64,000 bases of DNA from Melastoma dodecandrum (taxonomy: Eukaryota; Streptophyta; Magnoliopsida; Myrtales; Melastomataceae), in contig JARUPY010000537.1 in assembly GCA_029817715.1 (NCBI GenBank), forward strand, positions 2,852,001-2,916,000, given 5' to 3'. The position numbers and the translations under genes were made by a program. Shown here in pieces: positions 1-10,185 of this stretch (the stretch's first letter is position 1; every line of letters begins with the position of its first letter). The notes below the pieces were generated by a model that saw nothing but the letters and a program-made list of their open reading frames with translations, had not been told where the DNA came from and did not search any database.

Positions 1-400
1 GTGGCCATAACTATGACTTCGTTTTATTTTGTGGCCGCGTCGTAACGTCGTTGCCTACGTGGACTAACGGCTGAAGGAGTGTGCGAACGTGGCCATCCTG
101 CGTGGAAATTCTAAAATAAAGTCATAGTTATGGCCATAAAGTCGGGGTCGCAGATGAAAATAGCCCGATAATTGGGGCCAAAATCCAATATTTTGTCTTT
201 TTTCTAAAAGACAGGATTGCCACGTTTGTTGCCACGAGTTCAGCCGTTAGTCCACGTAGATAAGATCCACCAACGGCGTTACGTCGAGGCCATAAATAAA
301 ATCAATGTGATAGTTATGGCCATAAATAAAAAAAAATAAAGTTGTGGCCGCAGATGAAAATAGCCCGATAATTGAGGCCAAAATCCGATATTTTGCCAAA
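1..400. repeat. Nested inverted-repeat ends of Mutator-like TIR elements, cut by the window edge
   Basis: Bases 1-105 read back as the complement of about 215-330: both contain the module 'acgtggactaacggctga' followed by 'cgtggc(a/c)atcct'. A second direct repeat, 'cagatgaaaatagcccgata', occurs at about 153 and 351. Long AT-tailed arms with 'acgtggcaatcct' also form the ends of the TIR element at 61923-63258, so these are probably the same family of long-TIR (Mutator-like) non-autonomous elements. No coding sequence is seen. The window starts inside the structure, so its true end and target duplication cannot be read. Confidence 0.5.
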
Positions 401-1140
401 AAATAATTTAACATTTTGATCATTTTTTGTATTTAGAAGAGAAGGTGACTCTTAAAAGAAGTAAATATTTAATATTTTTTTTTTAAATTAATATACACCC
501 TTCAAAGCAAAAAATCATTCGGAATATGTTTATTACACCCTTTATGGTTAAACGTCGATGTAGTGTAGGTATAATCAGAAATTTGGTACTTAAGTAAGTT
601 ACCAAACCCTGCTGAATGTATAACATGTTCTACCTTCGAATCATAAAGACGATAAAGAACGTGATAACATGATGCTGCTACACGTTAATGATCGAGAGCA
701 TGATAAGTTTTGCTAAACCTCGTTTCGATGCAACATCGGCAACCAAGGCTTCCAAATATTGTTAATTTAGTACTCCTTTAATAGTAAAAATTAATCATCT
801 CCTTTTGTTCGAACAGTTAATTACTACAATTCTAATTTAAATTCAAGGCGATATTGTGAAAAAGGTACAATCTCTTTTTGGCATGTGATGATACAACTTT
901 TCTTGATCATTAACATCCCCCGAAATCTTGATCACCAAGCTCTACATAGAAGTTTTCTGCCATTAATATCAACAAAATCTATGTAGAACTTTTCATGTCA
1001 TTTTAAATAATTTAATAAATTGCATTATTTTTGTATGGAAAATTATATCGATATAAACTAATCCTGCGCCCTTTAGATACCAACATCTCACAAAGAAGGC
1101 CACAATACAAACAAGTCGCTTCTGTCGATATGGCTTTTTG
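400..1140 (+). promoter_or_regulatory. Upstream region of thionin-like copy A (promoter copy P1)
   Basis: AT-rich non-coding DNA. It is clearly the same as 59380-59880 (for example 'cgtgataacatgatgc' and 'cctcgtttcgatgcaac' in both), weaker in 15690-16680, and its last part matches 47540-47670. In copies A and B it ends in a 5'UTR-like stretch ('ccaacatctcacaaagaa') just before the reading frame. That shows it is the conserved promoter and leader of the cysteine-rich peptide family. A TATA-like 'atatcgatataaac' lies near 1046-1060. Promoter activity is inferred from conservation only. Confidence 0.5.
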
Positions 1141-1296
1141 ATGATTTTGTTCCTGGTAGCGATGCACTCGATGGATGTGGCCTTCGCGACAAAGTGCGAG
1201 GAAGGTTGTCGCAAGAAATGTGCGGATCGTAAAGGAGATGTCCGTAAAACATCAAAACCATACCATCAAACCATAAAAGGCATAGTATCTGGCTAA
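1141..1296 (+). pseudogene. Secreted cysteine-rich thionin-like peptide, 3'-truncated copy A
   Basis: A 51-residue frame begins with a good signal peptide (MILFLVAMHSMDVAFA, likely cleaved after AFA). The start of a Cys-rich domain with C-x3-C-x3-C spacing (CEEGCRKKC) follows. An earlier ATG at 1130 is out of frame by one base. The same block appears at 47674-48153 and 59907-61701, where a second Cys block and a second exon follow. Here homology stops at about 1250 and the frame runs into a CACTA-like scrap, which supplies the last 15 or so residues and the stop. The family resembles plant thionin-like secreted antimicrobial peptides; that assignment rests on the Cys spacing and signal peptide only. 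It is probably a pseudogene, although a short secreted peptide could still be made. Confidence 0.55.
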
Positions 1297-1400
1297 AAGA
1301 CAACAATTTTAACATCTTTCAGTAAGAGATACAGAGGATCGCTCTACCTCTATGATAGGACCGTCAACACATTCTTGCAGAAGCTTCCAACGTTTTCAAA
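1252..1400 (-). pseudogene. CACTA-like (Ptta/En/Spm-type) transposon gene 3' scrap, copy 1
   Basis: The minus strand repeats the end of the sequence at 3530-3960: the last codons of a short coiled-coil protein (ending around ...DCIDGPIIEVE-stop in the better copy) and its 3' flank. It is fused directly to thionin-like copy A at about 1250. The sequence is too short to carry function. The transposon class is inferred from the longer copy. Confidence 0.35.
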
Positions 1401-1516
1401 ATCACATTTTTTGAATATTTTAGCATGATATTCCGAAATTATCACAATGGGTATATATCCTTAACTAAATCATTGAAAATAAGATAAGAGTTGAATCGTT
1501 AATTTTAAAATATATT

Positions 1517-1690
1517 TTGAAAGTAATTCGTGTTCATGTGAACATCGTACTTACATATGCCTTTCCTCCGCAGAATCCGGCACGGCTTGGATTGTCGGTA
1601 TTTTCTCAGCCCAAACGCGAGCTTGTCAGAGATGCCAGGCGTACTCGGAGGAGTTGTTTGAGGAAATCCATTCTTCCTTTTAAAGTAGGC
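1517..1690 (-). pseudogene. CNL first-exon relic 1 (coiled-coil N-terminus)
   Basis: Read on the minus strand, the segment matches the first 50 or so codons of the intact CNL at 10186-14223: the start context 'gaggaaatccat', then the ISDKL region, then the DSAEE region. Indels shift the frame, so only fragments such as SDKL are in register. It stops after the 'gcagaatcc' region, and unrelated DNA follows. Two sister relics lie at about 4160-4340 and 44705-44870, with shared flanks, so the relic was copied after it was truncated. Confidence 0.55.
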
Positions 1691-2100
1691 CCAATGGAAT
1701 GTGTAAAGTCAAATGATGGAATGATTTTTTAAGATTTGTATGAAATTACTTCACTTCAGATATTAGTCTTGATTTGATTTAAAATTTTTCATTTAGTTAT
1801 AAAACTCACACCCTTATCAGCCATACGAGCTTAGCTCTTATTTCTTTTATTTTTTGATAGGTTTTATAATTTTGCTTTTCATAAATCCATATAATAAAAA
1901 CTTTATGGTTATAAATTCCACGTTTATCTTCTGCAACCTAATTGCTTATTCTCCATTTTTATATGTTTCAGGTTTTATTAGTAATTATCACACGTAATAG
2001 AGCAAATTTCCATTCCCTTCCAAATTTTTTTAATCAAATTTATTGAAATTTTAAAAAGTCACGATTTTTTATTTAAATAACAAGACAGAATCATTTTAAA
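1690..2100. repeat. Shared upstream flank of the CNL first-exon relics
   Basis: AT-rich DNA such as 'gtcaaatgatggaatga' and 'attgcttattctccattttta' recurs at about 4440-4800, and its first part at 45000-45060. It lies upstream of the truncated CNL starts and was duplicated with them. No gene is seen. Confidence 0.5.
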
Positions 2101-2104
2101 CTGC

Positions 2105-2300
2105 AAGAAACAAACATAACAGCTATAGAACAACCCGAATGCAGCTCCAAAGGGACGCTCTTTCAAGATGGAATTGGCTCGGTGATTGAACAGGCTCTTT
2201 CAAGCTCTTAGACACTGAAGAATCAATACTCTTTTCTAGGCTTTCGGAAAGAACGTGCAAATTCGAAGTGTGTCTTCACTTATGCATTTATGCTTACGTA
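2105..2300. repeat. LTR-like fragment related to 9060-9180
   Basis: The stretch containing 'ctccaaagggacgctctttcaaga', 'ggaattggctcggtgattgaa' and 'aggctctttcaagctctt' closely matches 9060-9180. In the second place it is joined to sequence typical of Copia LTRs. It is therefore probably a scrap of the same long terminal repeat. No ends or target duplication are visible. Confidence 0.35.
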
Positions 2301-3525
2301 GAAAGAAGCTTCCCATTGCAACCTTTTCATATCTTGGACAAATTCTGTTTAAGAATGATCACTTATAATTAAGGAAATATATCTAAGGATATGTTTTCAA
2401 AACTAATATAGCGAACTCGACCAACAAGTTGCCTCCAAATGTGAATGTTGACTTAATATATTATTTATTTCAGCAAGAATTAATATTAGGTAATCTTAAA
2501 ACAATCATCCAAAGTCCTATCAAACTATCTCCAATAACGAAATTGTTTCATACATATGCACTCTACTGTAAGCGTTGTATGAACTCCAGTAAGCAGTGTT
2601 ATAGCTTATGTTTCCACAAAGGCTTATCTCAATGCTAGAGATAGTGGACATGCACGTTGAGCCTGTACACATAACTCCAATTCTTCGGCTACATCTCTTT
2701 CTCCGTTGAAGTCCTTCACATTACCCATTTACTCATACTTTGTCATTCTCAAAACATGATTATATCAACATTTCTTTATATTGGTAAAAGGAAAAACATA
2801 GAGACTCGCTAACGTTTCTTCAATTAAAATATTTGAGATAGATTTATGGCAATTGAACCAAAGAAACTTAACAAGAATCTTCGACTAAGTTTTGATCTCA
2901 TCTTTGTCATCTCGTCTACATTGTTGACTGACATTGCTTATTTCCTTATTTCAAATCAACAAGAGCCAACACTTCGAAATGCGTTTATCAACAGGAAAAG
3001 ATAATGAATATTTTTGGTAGACTCGAGTATTGAACGAAAGGATTATACTTATTTGTGTAACCAAGGGTCAGGAATAGAATATTTTTACCAATGAATGCTG
3101 CAAGCTTTAACAGAGTATTTACATAAAAATTTTATAGAACATATTTTGATTCTTGAAAAAAAAAATCAATTGATGATACAACGACTTTTGAATGTATTGA
3201 ATAAATTCAAGACCATTAGTTTGAAATTGCTAACAATTCTTGAGCTCCGATTAACCATGATTTTGCGTTATTCGAGATGATTCTTTCGCATTCCTCTAGA
3301 TTTCTTAACAAGGGTCATTTTAACCCACTAAACAAACACAGAGCGCTGAGTTCAACTTCAATGAGTTCTCTCTTCCTCAATAAAATCTCTCTCCCTTGTC
3401 AACACATCATGAAGAGAAACGTAGAAGAATTTCTGGGGTAGATATCGTGAAAAATTTTAGTTTTGTTTAGCAATATCAAACAACAATTGTACATAGCATT
3501 TGCAGAAGAGAGACATTAGGTGTCT
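2300..3525. other. Gene-free AT-rich interval with one dispersed repeat
   Basis: No convincing coding sequence is present; the short open frames lack start context and family resemblance. About 2760-2875 ('tatattggtaaaaggaaaa' to 'ttggcaattgaacca') is repeated at about 63310-63400, next to the TIR elements at the right end. It is therefore a dispersed repeat. Confidence 0.4.
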
Positions 3526-3529
3526 TAGC

Positions 3530-3965
3530 ACCTACAAAAGTCAAAACCATACCACCAAACCATAAAAGGCATAATATCTGGCACAAAAAACAACAGTTTT
3601 GACATCTTTCAGAAAGAGTTATAGAATCACTCTACCTCTATGATAGGACCGTCAATACAGTCTTGCAGTAGCTTCTCCAATCGATTGTTGGAGCGAATGA
3701 GGGTGGTCAACTGGTTTTGCATCATATGAAACTCTTTGGAGAATGTATCAACTTGGAGTTAAAGCTCAGTCATGCGTGACAACAATGTGTGGGAGGAAGC
3801 TCCTTCTCTAGCAGCGGTAGACCCCTTAATAGAAGCCTCTTGATAGGTTGAGGTTGCGGCAACAAAAGCATTGGCAAGAGGAGGAGCCTTTGCTGCTGCA
3901 GTACCTTTGCTGCTAGTCCTGGTAGTTAGGACCCTCTACTAATAGTTTATGGTCGAAATCGTTGA
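3530..3965 (-). pseudogene. CACTA-like (Ptta/En/Spm-type) gene C-terminus, copy 2
   Basis: On the minus strand a degenerate frame reads an Ala/Thr/Ser-rich linker followed by a coiled-coil tail: ...QVDTFSKEFHMMQNQL..LIRSNNRLEKLL..., then a stop and an AT-rich 3' flank. The pattern 'QxDxLSKEFxxMQNQMxxLxxSNxxLExLL' is typical of the C-terminus of plant TNP1-like (Ptta/En/Spm) transposon proteins. An in-frame stop precedes the coiled coil. It is the longest of three copies (others at 1252-1400 and 44220-44600). The family name is inference from this motif. Confidence 0.4.
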
Positions 3966-4064
3966 AGGTAATTTATGATCAAGATTAATAAGTATTAAAG
4001 TTAGTAATGGAAATGTCATTAAGGAGGCTATTAAATCTGTCATTAAATATGTCGATATCTATCC

Positions 4065-4340
4065 TCATTTGAGTTTCCTACTCCTTCCTATATATAAAGA
4101 GACATATAGACATTTCGTTGACAATAATATGAGAGTTGAATCGTTAATTTTAAAATATATTTCAAAAGTAACCTTCATATTCACGTGAACATCGTACATC
4201 TGGTTTTCCTCTGCAGAATCCATCACGGCTTGGATCATCCGTTGGTAGTTCTCAGCCCAAACCAGGAGCTTGTCGGAGATGCTAGGCATGCTCAGCGGAG
4301 GAGTTGAGAGCAGATGAGTTTGAGGAAATCCGTTTCGTCT
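4065..4340 (-). pseudogene. CNL first-exon relic 2 (coiled-coil N-terminus)
   Basis: The minus frame reads SISDKLLVWAENYQRMIQAV, then MDSAEENQM. It aligns with residues 24-51 of the intact CNL (ISDKLKTWGVKLRTIRAVLD, then SAEEKQM). Coding similarity ends there and unrelated AT-rich sequence carries the frame to a stop. The start is damaged ('gaggaaatccgt' instead of the ATG complement). No P-loop or LRR follows, so this is a fragment. The surrounding 1.2 kb (4110-5310) is duplicated at 44610-45700. Confidence 0.6.
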
Positions 4341-5310
4341 CTTTGGAAGTTATATTCGCAATGGCCAAAATCAAAATGATGGATATGATGTATCCCTCAC
4401 TCTTTATATTTTTCTGCAGATATTAGATTTCAATTTTGATTTCAATTTCTAAAGTCAAATGATGGAATGATTTTTCATTTTGATTTGTATGAAATTATTT
4501 CACTTCATATATTAGTCTTGATTTGATTTTAATTTTTTTTTATAGCTTTTACAATTTCGCATTTAATAAATTCGGATATTAAAAACTTTATGGTTCTAAA
4601 TTTCACGTTTATCTTCTGTAACCTAATTGCTTATTCTCCATTTTTATATACTTCAATTTTTATTAGTAATTATCACCACGTAATAAAATTTCAGAGCAAA
4701 TTTCCATTCCCTTCCAAAATTTTTTAATCAAATTTGTTGAAATTTTAAAAAGTCACAATTTTCTATTTAAATAACAAGACAAAGAATCATTTTAAACTGG
4801 GTATGGTCCTCGATCGGAAGTTGATGAAAAATAAAGAGATGCATATTATACATGGTTCGGCCAATTCGACTTACATCCGAGGACGGAAAAGAATCTAACA
4901 ACAAAATAAGCTAGTGTGTACCAACGCACACCCTTTCTTTAATGAAACACTCTTTCCAATTTTGTATTATATTCTCCATGGTCTCGCAATTTGTTCCATA
5001 TTTGTTGTAGTGTCAATGGCCTTAATGATGAAATAATATGATAACAGCAGGAAACATTGGAAAGTGAACACATGATCTACCCAAAAAAGATTAAATCTAA
5101 CTTTTCTTCTTAGCATTAATTGATTTCGCAGTTATAAATTGTTGTGGACATTTTAAATAGATATATGACCTTATCTTGACATGTTTATATCTAAGAAATT
5201 CAAATATGGAACCCAAGTAGGACTTGGTTTTAGAAGGCATCTTCTTATATAAGTTACTACGATACAAGCATTTTATTTAGTTTGGGTAGATTTTACTAAA
5301 TTGTTGATGA
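4110..5310. repeat. Segmental duplicate of 44610-45700
   Basis: The block shares, in order: the CNL relic, its upstream flank, an LTR-like 'acatggttcggccaa..cgac' stretch (4850-4890), 'ctttctttaatgaaacactcttt', and 'ttgttgtggacattttaaat' to 'aagtttgggtagattttacta'. The matching order at 44610-45700 shows one copied segment. The LTR-like stretch suggests that a retroelement scrap was included. No gene is intact. Confidence 0.55.
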
Positions 5311-5319
5311 AATAGATGT

Positions 5320-5930
5320 TGAAGACGTAAGCTCATTATGTCCTTTGCTTCTTTAATTGTTGTTTTCTTGGCTTCCCAAGATTTAGGCAAAGAGCGAAGA
5401 ATTTTTTTGACCCACTACGAATTAGAAATAGTTTTGCCAAGAGATCCCATGGCATTAGTGATTTCAACGAGTCTATCAAACATTTGATTTGTCGACTTAT
5501 CCTTTTCCCTTTTGAATGCTTCCTATTGAGTAACTAATGCATTCACTTTGGATTCTTTGACTTGTTCTATTCAATCATAGATCAAAGCAAGTCTATCCCA
5601 TTTCTTTCGCAGTCTTACAAGTGGAGACGCGATTAAATTTATTTCCAACAAGAGCGCACATTAAGCAGTGCCTTACTTTAGTGTTGAGAGAAATTGTTCT
5701 CTTTCTTTCAATTTCATGTCGAGTATCGTTGGGATTAGGTGGAGGAACCGTAGGGTCTCCTTGCATTATAATCTGCCAGCAATCGGCTTCTTATGCTCCA
5801 ATGAGTAACTCCATTCTCATTTTCCAATATGAGAAATGTTGTCCTGCGAAGAGCGGGGGATGTTCGATCGAAATACCATCAGTTAGGAGCATTGACTTTT
5901 TTGCTCAAATATTAGTTCTTATAACTCAGT
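5320..5930 (-). pseudogene. Copia retrotransposon gag (UBN2-type) relic
   Basis: The minus strand reads a recognisable but stop-interrupted gag: FAGQHFSYWKMRMELLIGAY, then EADCWQIIMQGDPTVPPP, N(K/R)VSTCKTAK, VKESKVNALVTQ, FKREKD, and MFDRLVEITNAMGSLGKTIS to LRSLPKSWEAK. This order is standard for the UBN2 gag domain of plant Copia polyproteins, which forms the virus-like particle. Several stops (for example near VNALVTQ and before WVKKILRSL) show it is dead. The start lies about 120 bases from a primer-binding site at 6043-6057, as expected. Everything after gag is missing on the left side. Confidence 0.75.
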
Positions 5931-6039
5931 AGCACCTTATTGTGCTTATTGTAAAACTTTCACCAACACGATGTTATGATCCTTAGGTGCAACAACAAAG
6001 TTTTGTACAAGCAATCACACAGAAAGCTTTCCAGCAAAC

Positions 6040-6057
6040 CCGCTCTGATACTAATTG
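6040..6057 (-). other. Copia primer-binding site (tRNA-iMet-like)
   Basis: Read on the minus strand this is 'aattagtatcagagcgg', a close variant of the 'TGGTATCAGAGC' primer-binding site, complementary to the initiator tRNA-Met 3' end, used by most plant Copia elements. It lies between the LTR-like DNA at 6057 onward and the gag relic, and so sets the orientation of the element. Confidence 0.65.
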
Positions 6058-8690
6058 CTGCATTGTTTATGTACACTAAGAGGGGGTGAATTAGTGGTTA
6101 TCACTTTTTTGCTCTTTCTCAATGTAAGCGTAAGTGTACTGTTTCACAACAAAGCATTTCTCAGAATGAAATCAGCTTCGCTATAACCGTTACGATTTGA
6201 TCTAGTAGGTTTTCGTATGGTGTTTGCGTGATCGTAAGGAACACAATAGTTTATAGTGGTTCGGCCTTAATCGACCTACGTCCACTTTCCACAAACGAGG
6301 TGATTCCATTATATAATATAATTAGTGCAAAGAGCCTTTACACTAGGCTTTCGGTTTCTCTCATAGTGAGATCTAGAATCCTTTACAAAAGAAGATCACT
6401 CATGGGCAACGATTAGCTACTCACACAGTGGACGTCTTCTCGGTTACAGCAGACTGATACTCACACTCAGCAGTTGATTGCTCAAAGGATTTCCACACAG
6501 CACGTTGTCGCTTAGGCATAATCATGTCTATCAAAGTGCAAAGACAACGTTATGTTAAAGTATAAATCCTCACAAATGATTCCTTACATTGAAGAATGAC
6601 TTCTCTGAGAGCAGCCCGTTTTTGTTTCACGGCAGAGGAATGCTTCAGCTCTTAATAGCTCAGTAGAGAATTTCCACACAGTTTCTGTCTCTTCTCAAGG
6701 TGAACCTCTAAGTACTCAAGAGACAACCACAAAGTGAGTCACTTAGAACAGAAAAGAAACAAAACAGATATTGGTTCATCACAAAGCAGAACCTGACTTC
6801 TCACTCAATGAAGTCGCAGTATCCGTCCTACACTCAGTTCCAACGTGCATGGTTACCACAGTCGTGACTCACTGCACTGCACACCTAATGCCTAGGGTGG
6901 AATTTTCAACTCAGGCGGCTTCCACGCAACCTGCTCTACTGTCCCTCTATATCAGGAGGTCGGGGGTTCTGCACAGCACCCATGTGCCCAGGAAGGCCTC
7001 TTTCCACTCCGACGGCATTCTCAACTCCTGCTCTACCTTGCAGGTACGAGACTTCTGACATGCACCCGCATGTGCGTGTCTCACTGCTCAAACCCCGTTG
7101 GTTTGAGGATTCCCTGCAAAAATACAGAACAAGAACGGTTTCTTGCCGATGAGTCAACAACTAGTTAATGAATTCAGAATAGGTATTCACTTAGCTTCCC
7201 GCAAACGATTCGCTAGCCGCTCGTAGAACTCACCGAGAACACTTAGTCTCTCTCGCGACATCAAGGTCGCACTCAGTCCTAGACACTCTCACACGCAGAT
7301 TGTAATAGATAAGAACCAGGTGATCATTTAGCACCTTTCGCTTTCCTTCAATCCTCAAAGCTTCACTCAGATCACACAGGCTTTGGACAAATACTCAGAC
7401 CACACAAATTAGTTGTTTATTGTATGGTTGTCATTTGGTTTTAATAAGGGACGAAAGATATAATTCATTTCCCGAATATCAGCCTTTAGCAAGCTGTAGT
7501 CACTATGAGCAGATGGTTGCTCAATGGTCACAATGACCAAGAAAGAAGGATATCATTTTCAACTTTCCTTATGCGCACAATCTGATCCAATCATTACCAA
7601 AATGATATCTGAATGTTATCCTAAACATCATCAACGACAAAATTGAAATATCAATATTTCTCAATTGTCGTAAAGATAAGATAAGGATATGAAATGTTGC
7701 TATAATTAGATATTCCAATTTTAAATATCTCCAAACATCATCATCTGATCCCCAAACGTAATCATCTAATTACAATAATATAATTTATCATTAAATATGA
7801 TAAAACCACAATAATCATATCAAAATAATAATTATTTCTTCATTTTGGTAATTGTTAGCGCACTAATGCAGCACAACTTTATTGTAGTGTAGCAACACAC
7901 TGCTCAAGCGTAGCGACATAATTCTCAAGTAGTACAACACCACATTTCTTATGCATATATCAGAATAATATCTGAATGTCTTGTTTGATTTTTATGAAAA
8001 AACTTATGCATATATCAAAATAATATATGAATGTCTTGTTTGATTTTTATGAAAAAACTTCGTGGGAGGTGTCTAGATTCCCTTATTTGTTTCCAAATCT
8101 TTAATTGGAAAGACAAATTCTGATTTTTTAGTTGCCTAATAGAAGCATTTGAATAATATGAAGTTTATCGGTTGTATTTAAACATCTAAATATTTGTTTT
8201 AAATATATTCCGAGATAATCTTAACTATATTGCAAAAGGAAATATTATTTCCAAATTTCTAGTGAGTAAGCATAGTAAATCGGTAACGACTTACTGAAGT
8301 ATAGAACCGTATAGCTCAGGCTCGACAACACTTTGCTCAGACTCATCATTAAAGATAAGCGAAGTGTTACAGTAACACATTACTATGAATTTATAACATA
8401 GCTTCTCAAAAACTTAATCTATTTAAATTTAATTTACCAAAACAATTGACGATTAAAAAATAATTAAGCCATATGAATTAAAGAATGCGATAATATTTCT
8501 CGAAGACCAATTAATTATAATATTTTCTTGTCGGAATAGGATTGCACGGGGTTGAATTAGAGCCTTAGGAATTATGATACTTTTTTGTTTTAGATATGCA
8601 TACATAAATGTGTTTTTTGTCATATTATAGAACTTGAATCTACTGCACAAATTCTCATATTAGATTCGTGTTTTCTTGGTTTTGTTTCAG
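6057..8690 (-). repeat. Long Copia LTR-like region
   Basis: It starts directly beside the primer-binding site with 'tgctgcattgt...agagggggtgaattagtgg'. It contains the typical Copia LTR signature 'gtggttcggcc..aatcgacctacgtccact' (6259-6290). The GC-rich first 1.3 kb grades into AT-rich DNA. No second LTR or target duplication was found, so the far edge is uncertain, and the region may join two LTRs or an LTR and an insertion. Open frames inside it (for example 6771-7058) have no family features. Confidence 0.45.
7947..8058. repeat. Two-unit tandem repeat, about 56 bp
   Basis: 'cttatgcatatatca(g/a)aataat' to 'gatttttatgaaaaaa' occurs twice head to tail, differing at about two positions. It is a recent local duplication inside the LTR-like region. 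Confidence 0.7.
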
Positions 8691-9180
8691 CTTATCAAAC
8701 ACTACTGTTTTAGTGGTTCGGCAAAGAGTGTGTACGTTCACTCTCTAGCACTCCACCACAATTAGAGTGTAATGACTAGATACTAGAGTAAGGAAGTACT
8801 AGAGTACATATGCACACTTTTGTCAAAAATGTGACTAGCCACACACATGGTCACGCCGTGATTAACAACAACCTACACGGTAGCACACTGCCGCTACGCC
8901 CGTGGCATTCACTCCGGCGGCTAACACCTGCACAAAGACAACTTCGTGACTTTACCTGCACGTGACCGACTCTCGTGGCTTTCTCTCCGGTGGCTATCAC
9001 TCCACCTACATAAGGCTCCTTCGCACACCACGTGTTATTGACAGTCTGAAACAAACAAAACACACCTCCAAAGGACGTTCTCTCAAGACTGGAATTGGCT
9101 CAATGATTAAAGAGGCTCTTTCAATCTCTCTTAGATAATGAAGAATCATTACTCATTGCACACCACAAGTTCGGACGTTA
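8690..9180. repeat. Second LTR-like fragment
   Basis: It contains 'gtggttcggcaaagagtgtgt' and a run of Copia-LTR-like GC-rich sequence with 'gtggc..ctccggtggct' modules repeated at about 8901 and 8971. It ends with the stretch shared with 2105-2300. This is probably part of a second retrotransposon LTR. No ends were resolved. Confidence 0.35.
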
Positions 9181-9194
9181 AATTAAAAGCAACA

Positions 9195-9330
9195 TGGGTT
9201 ACATAATCAATCTAAAAAAACCTTAAGCATTACTCTAATCAATCAAAAAAACCTTAAAAATAACTCCAATCAATCTAAAAATACATCAATCATTACTCCA
9301 ATCAATCTAAAAAAACTTCAAACAAACTGA
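9195..9330. repeat. Degenerate minisatellite, unit about 33 bp
   Basis: Four imperfect units of the form 'attactccaatcaatctaaa' plus 'aaaaccttaa' follow one another. The sequence is low-complexity and AT-rich, with no coding content. Confidence 0.6.
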
Positions 9331-9840
9331 TCAAGACCTCGTGAATAAGGCAAGGGGAAGGGGATGACAAGTTCAAGTATCCGTAAAGACAGACTTGTCA
9401 GCAATTACATAACTATGCGTAAAATTGCTAAATAAAAATAAGAAATATTCATAATTTTAAAATAAAAATTATTTATATAAATAAAATTTAAAGATTATAT
9501 AAAGATATTATAAAATATATTATATAAATTATATATCAAAATATATTATGTCAGGGTTCTCCAGATTGTTTCGAGCCGAGAACCTCGAACCTCGAACCTA
9601 CCCGGTCTATTTTAGAATCTATACCGACATCGACCCTATAGTACTTGTTCCGACCGATTCTCGGTTTTACCCGAAACCTATGCTCACCCTTATTTTCACT
9701 TATGTAATGTTATTATTTTAGCCCTAAAATTGGAGTAGAGAAAAATTTAGTTTTTAATTTAATTATATAATAAATAGATATTCCAAGAATTTCTTCATAT
9801 AATGATCAAAACTAAATTCAACCCTAAGCTTATTATTTGA
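9330..9840. other. AT-rich spacer with a possible hAT-type end
   Basis: No gene is seen. About 9550-9700 is a GC-richer island with 'cgagaacctcgaacctcgaacct'. Its right edge reads, on the minus strand, 'agggtgagcataggttt', which resembles the 'YAGGG' start of non-autonomous hAT elements. No matching second end was found, so this is only a hint. Confidence 0.2.
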
Positions 9841-10185
9841 CAGGTAAATTGGGGATCTAATCCATAATGACAACAAATCCCTTTTGGCATCCTTCACCTA
9901 TTATTGTCCAACCGAAATCAAAATTGCGAGTCACACAAACAAAATATTTAGCCAAGCACCAAACATTGGTGTCAATTTCATTCGACAAGGTTAAGCAAAA
10001 TTATTAAAAAATTAGAAGAAAATTAAGTCATGAGAGAAAAATCTTCCAAAATTAAGTTGTTAAGATATTGAAAACAAGAAATAACCAGCTTGATTTGGGT
10101 GAAATTATTTCTCATAATTGCTTAAACATGAGGAAACGACAATAAAACATTCCTTTGCTCCATCATCCATCATATGTTCCTGTAA
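9840..10185. repeat. 3' flank of CNL1 shared with CNL2
   Basis: 'ggcatccttcacc(t/a)attattgtcc' to 'aaacatgaggaaacgacaat' and 'aaaacattcctttgctccatcat' recur at 48460-48760, directly beyond the stop of CNL2. The shared DNA downstream of both stops shows that the two receptor genes come from a segmental duplication that included at least 300 bp of 3' flank. It probably contains the 3'UTR. Confidence 0.7.

Noticed and set aside
6771..7160. 95- and 74-codon frames in the GC-rich LTR-like DNA
   Set aside because: No homology features; they lie in opposite strands of the same LTR-like segment.
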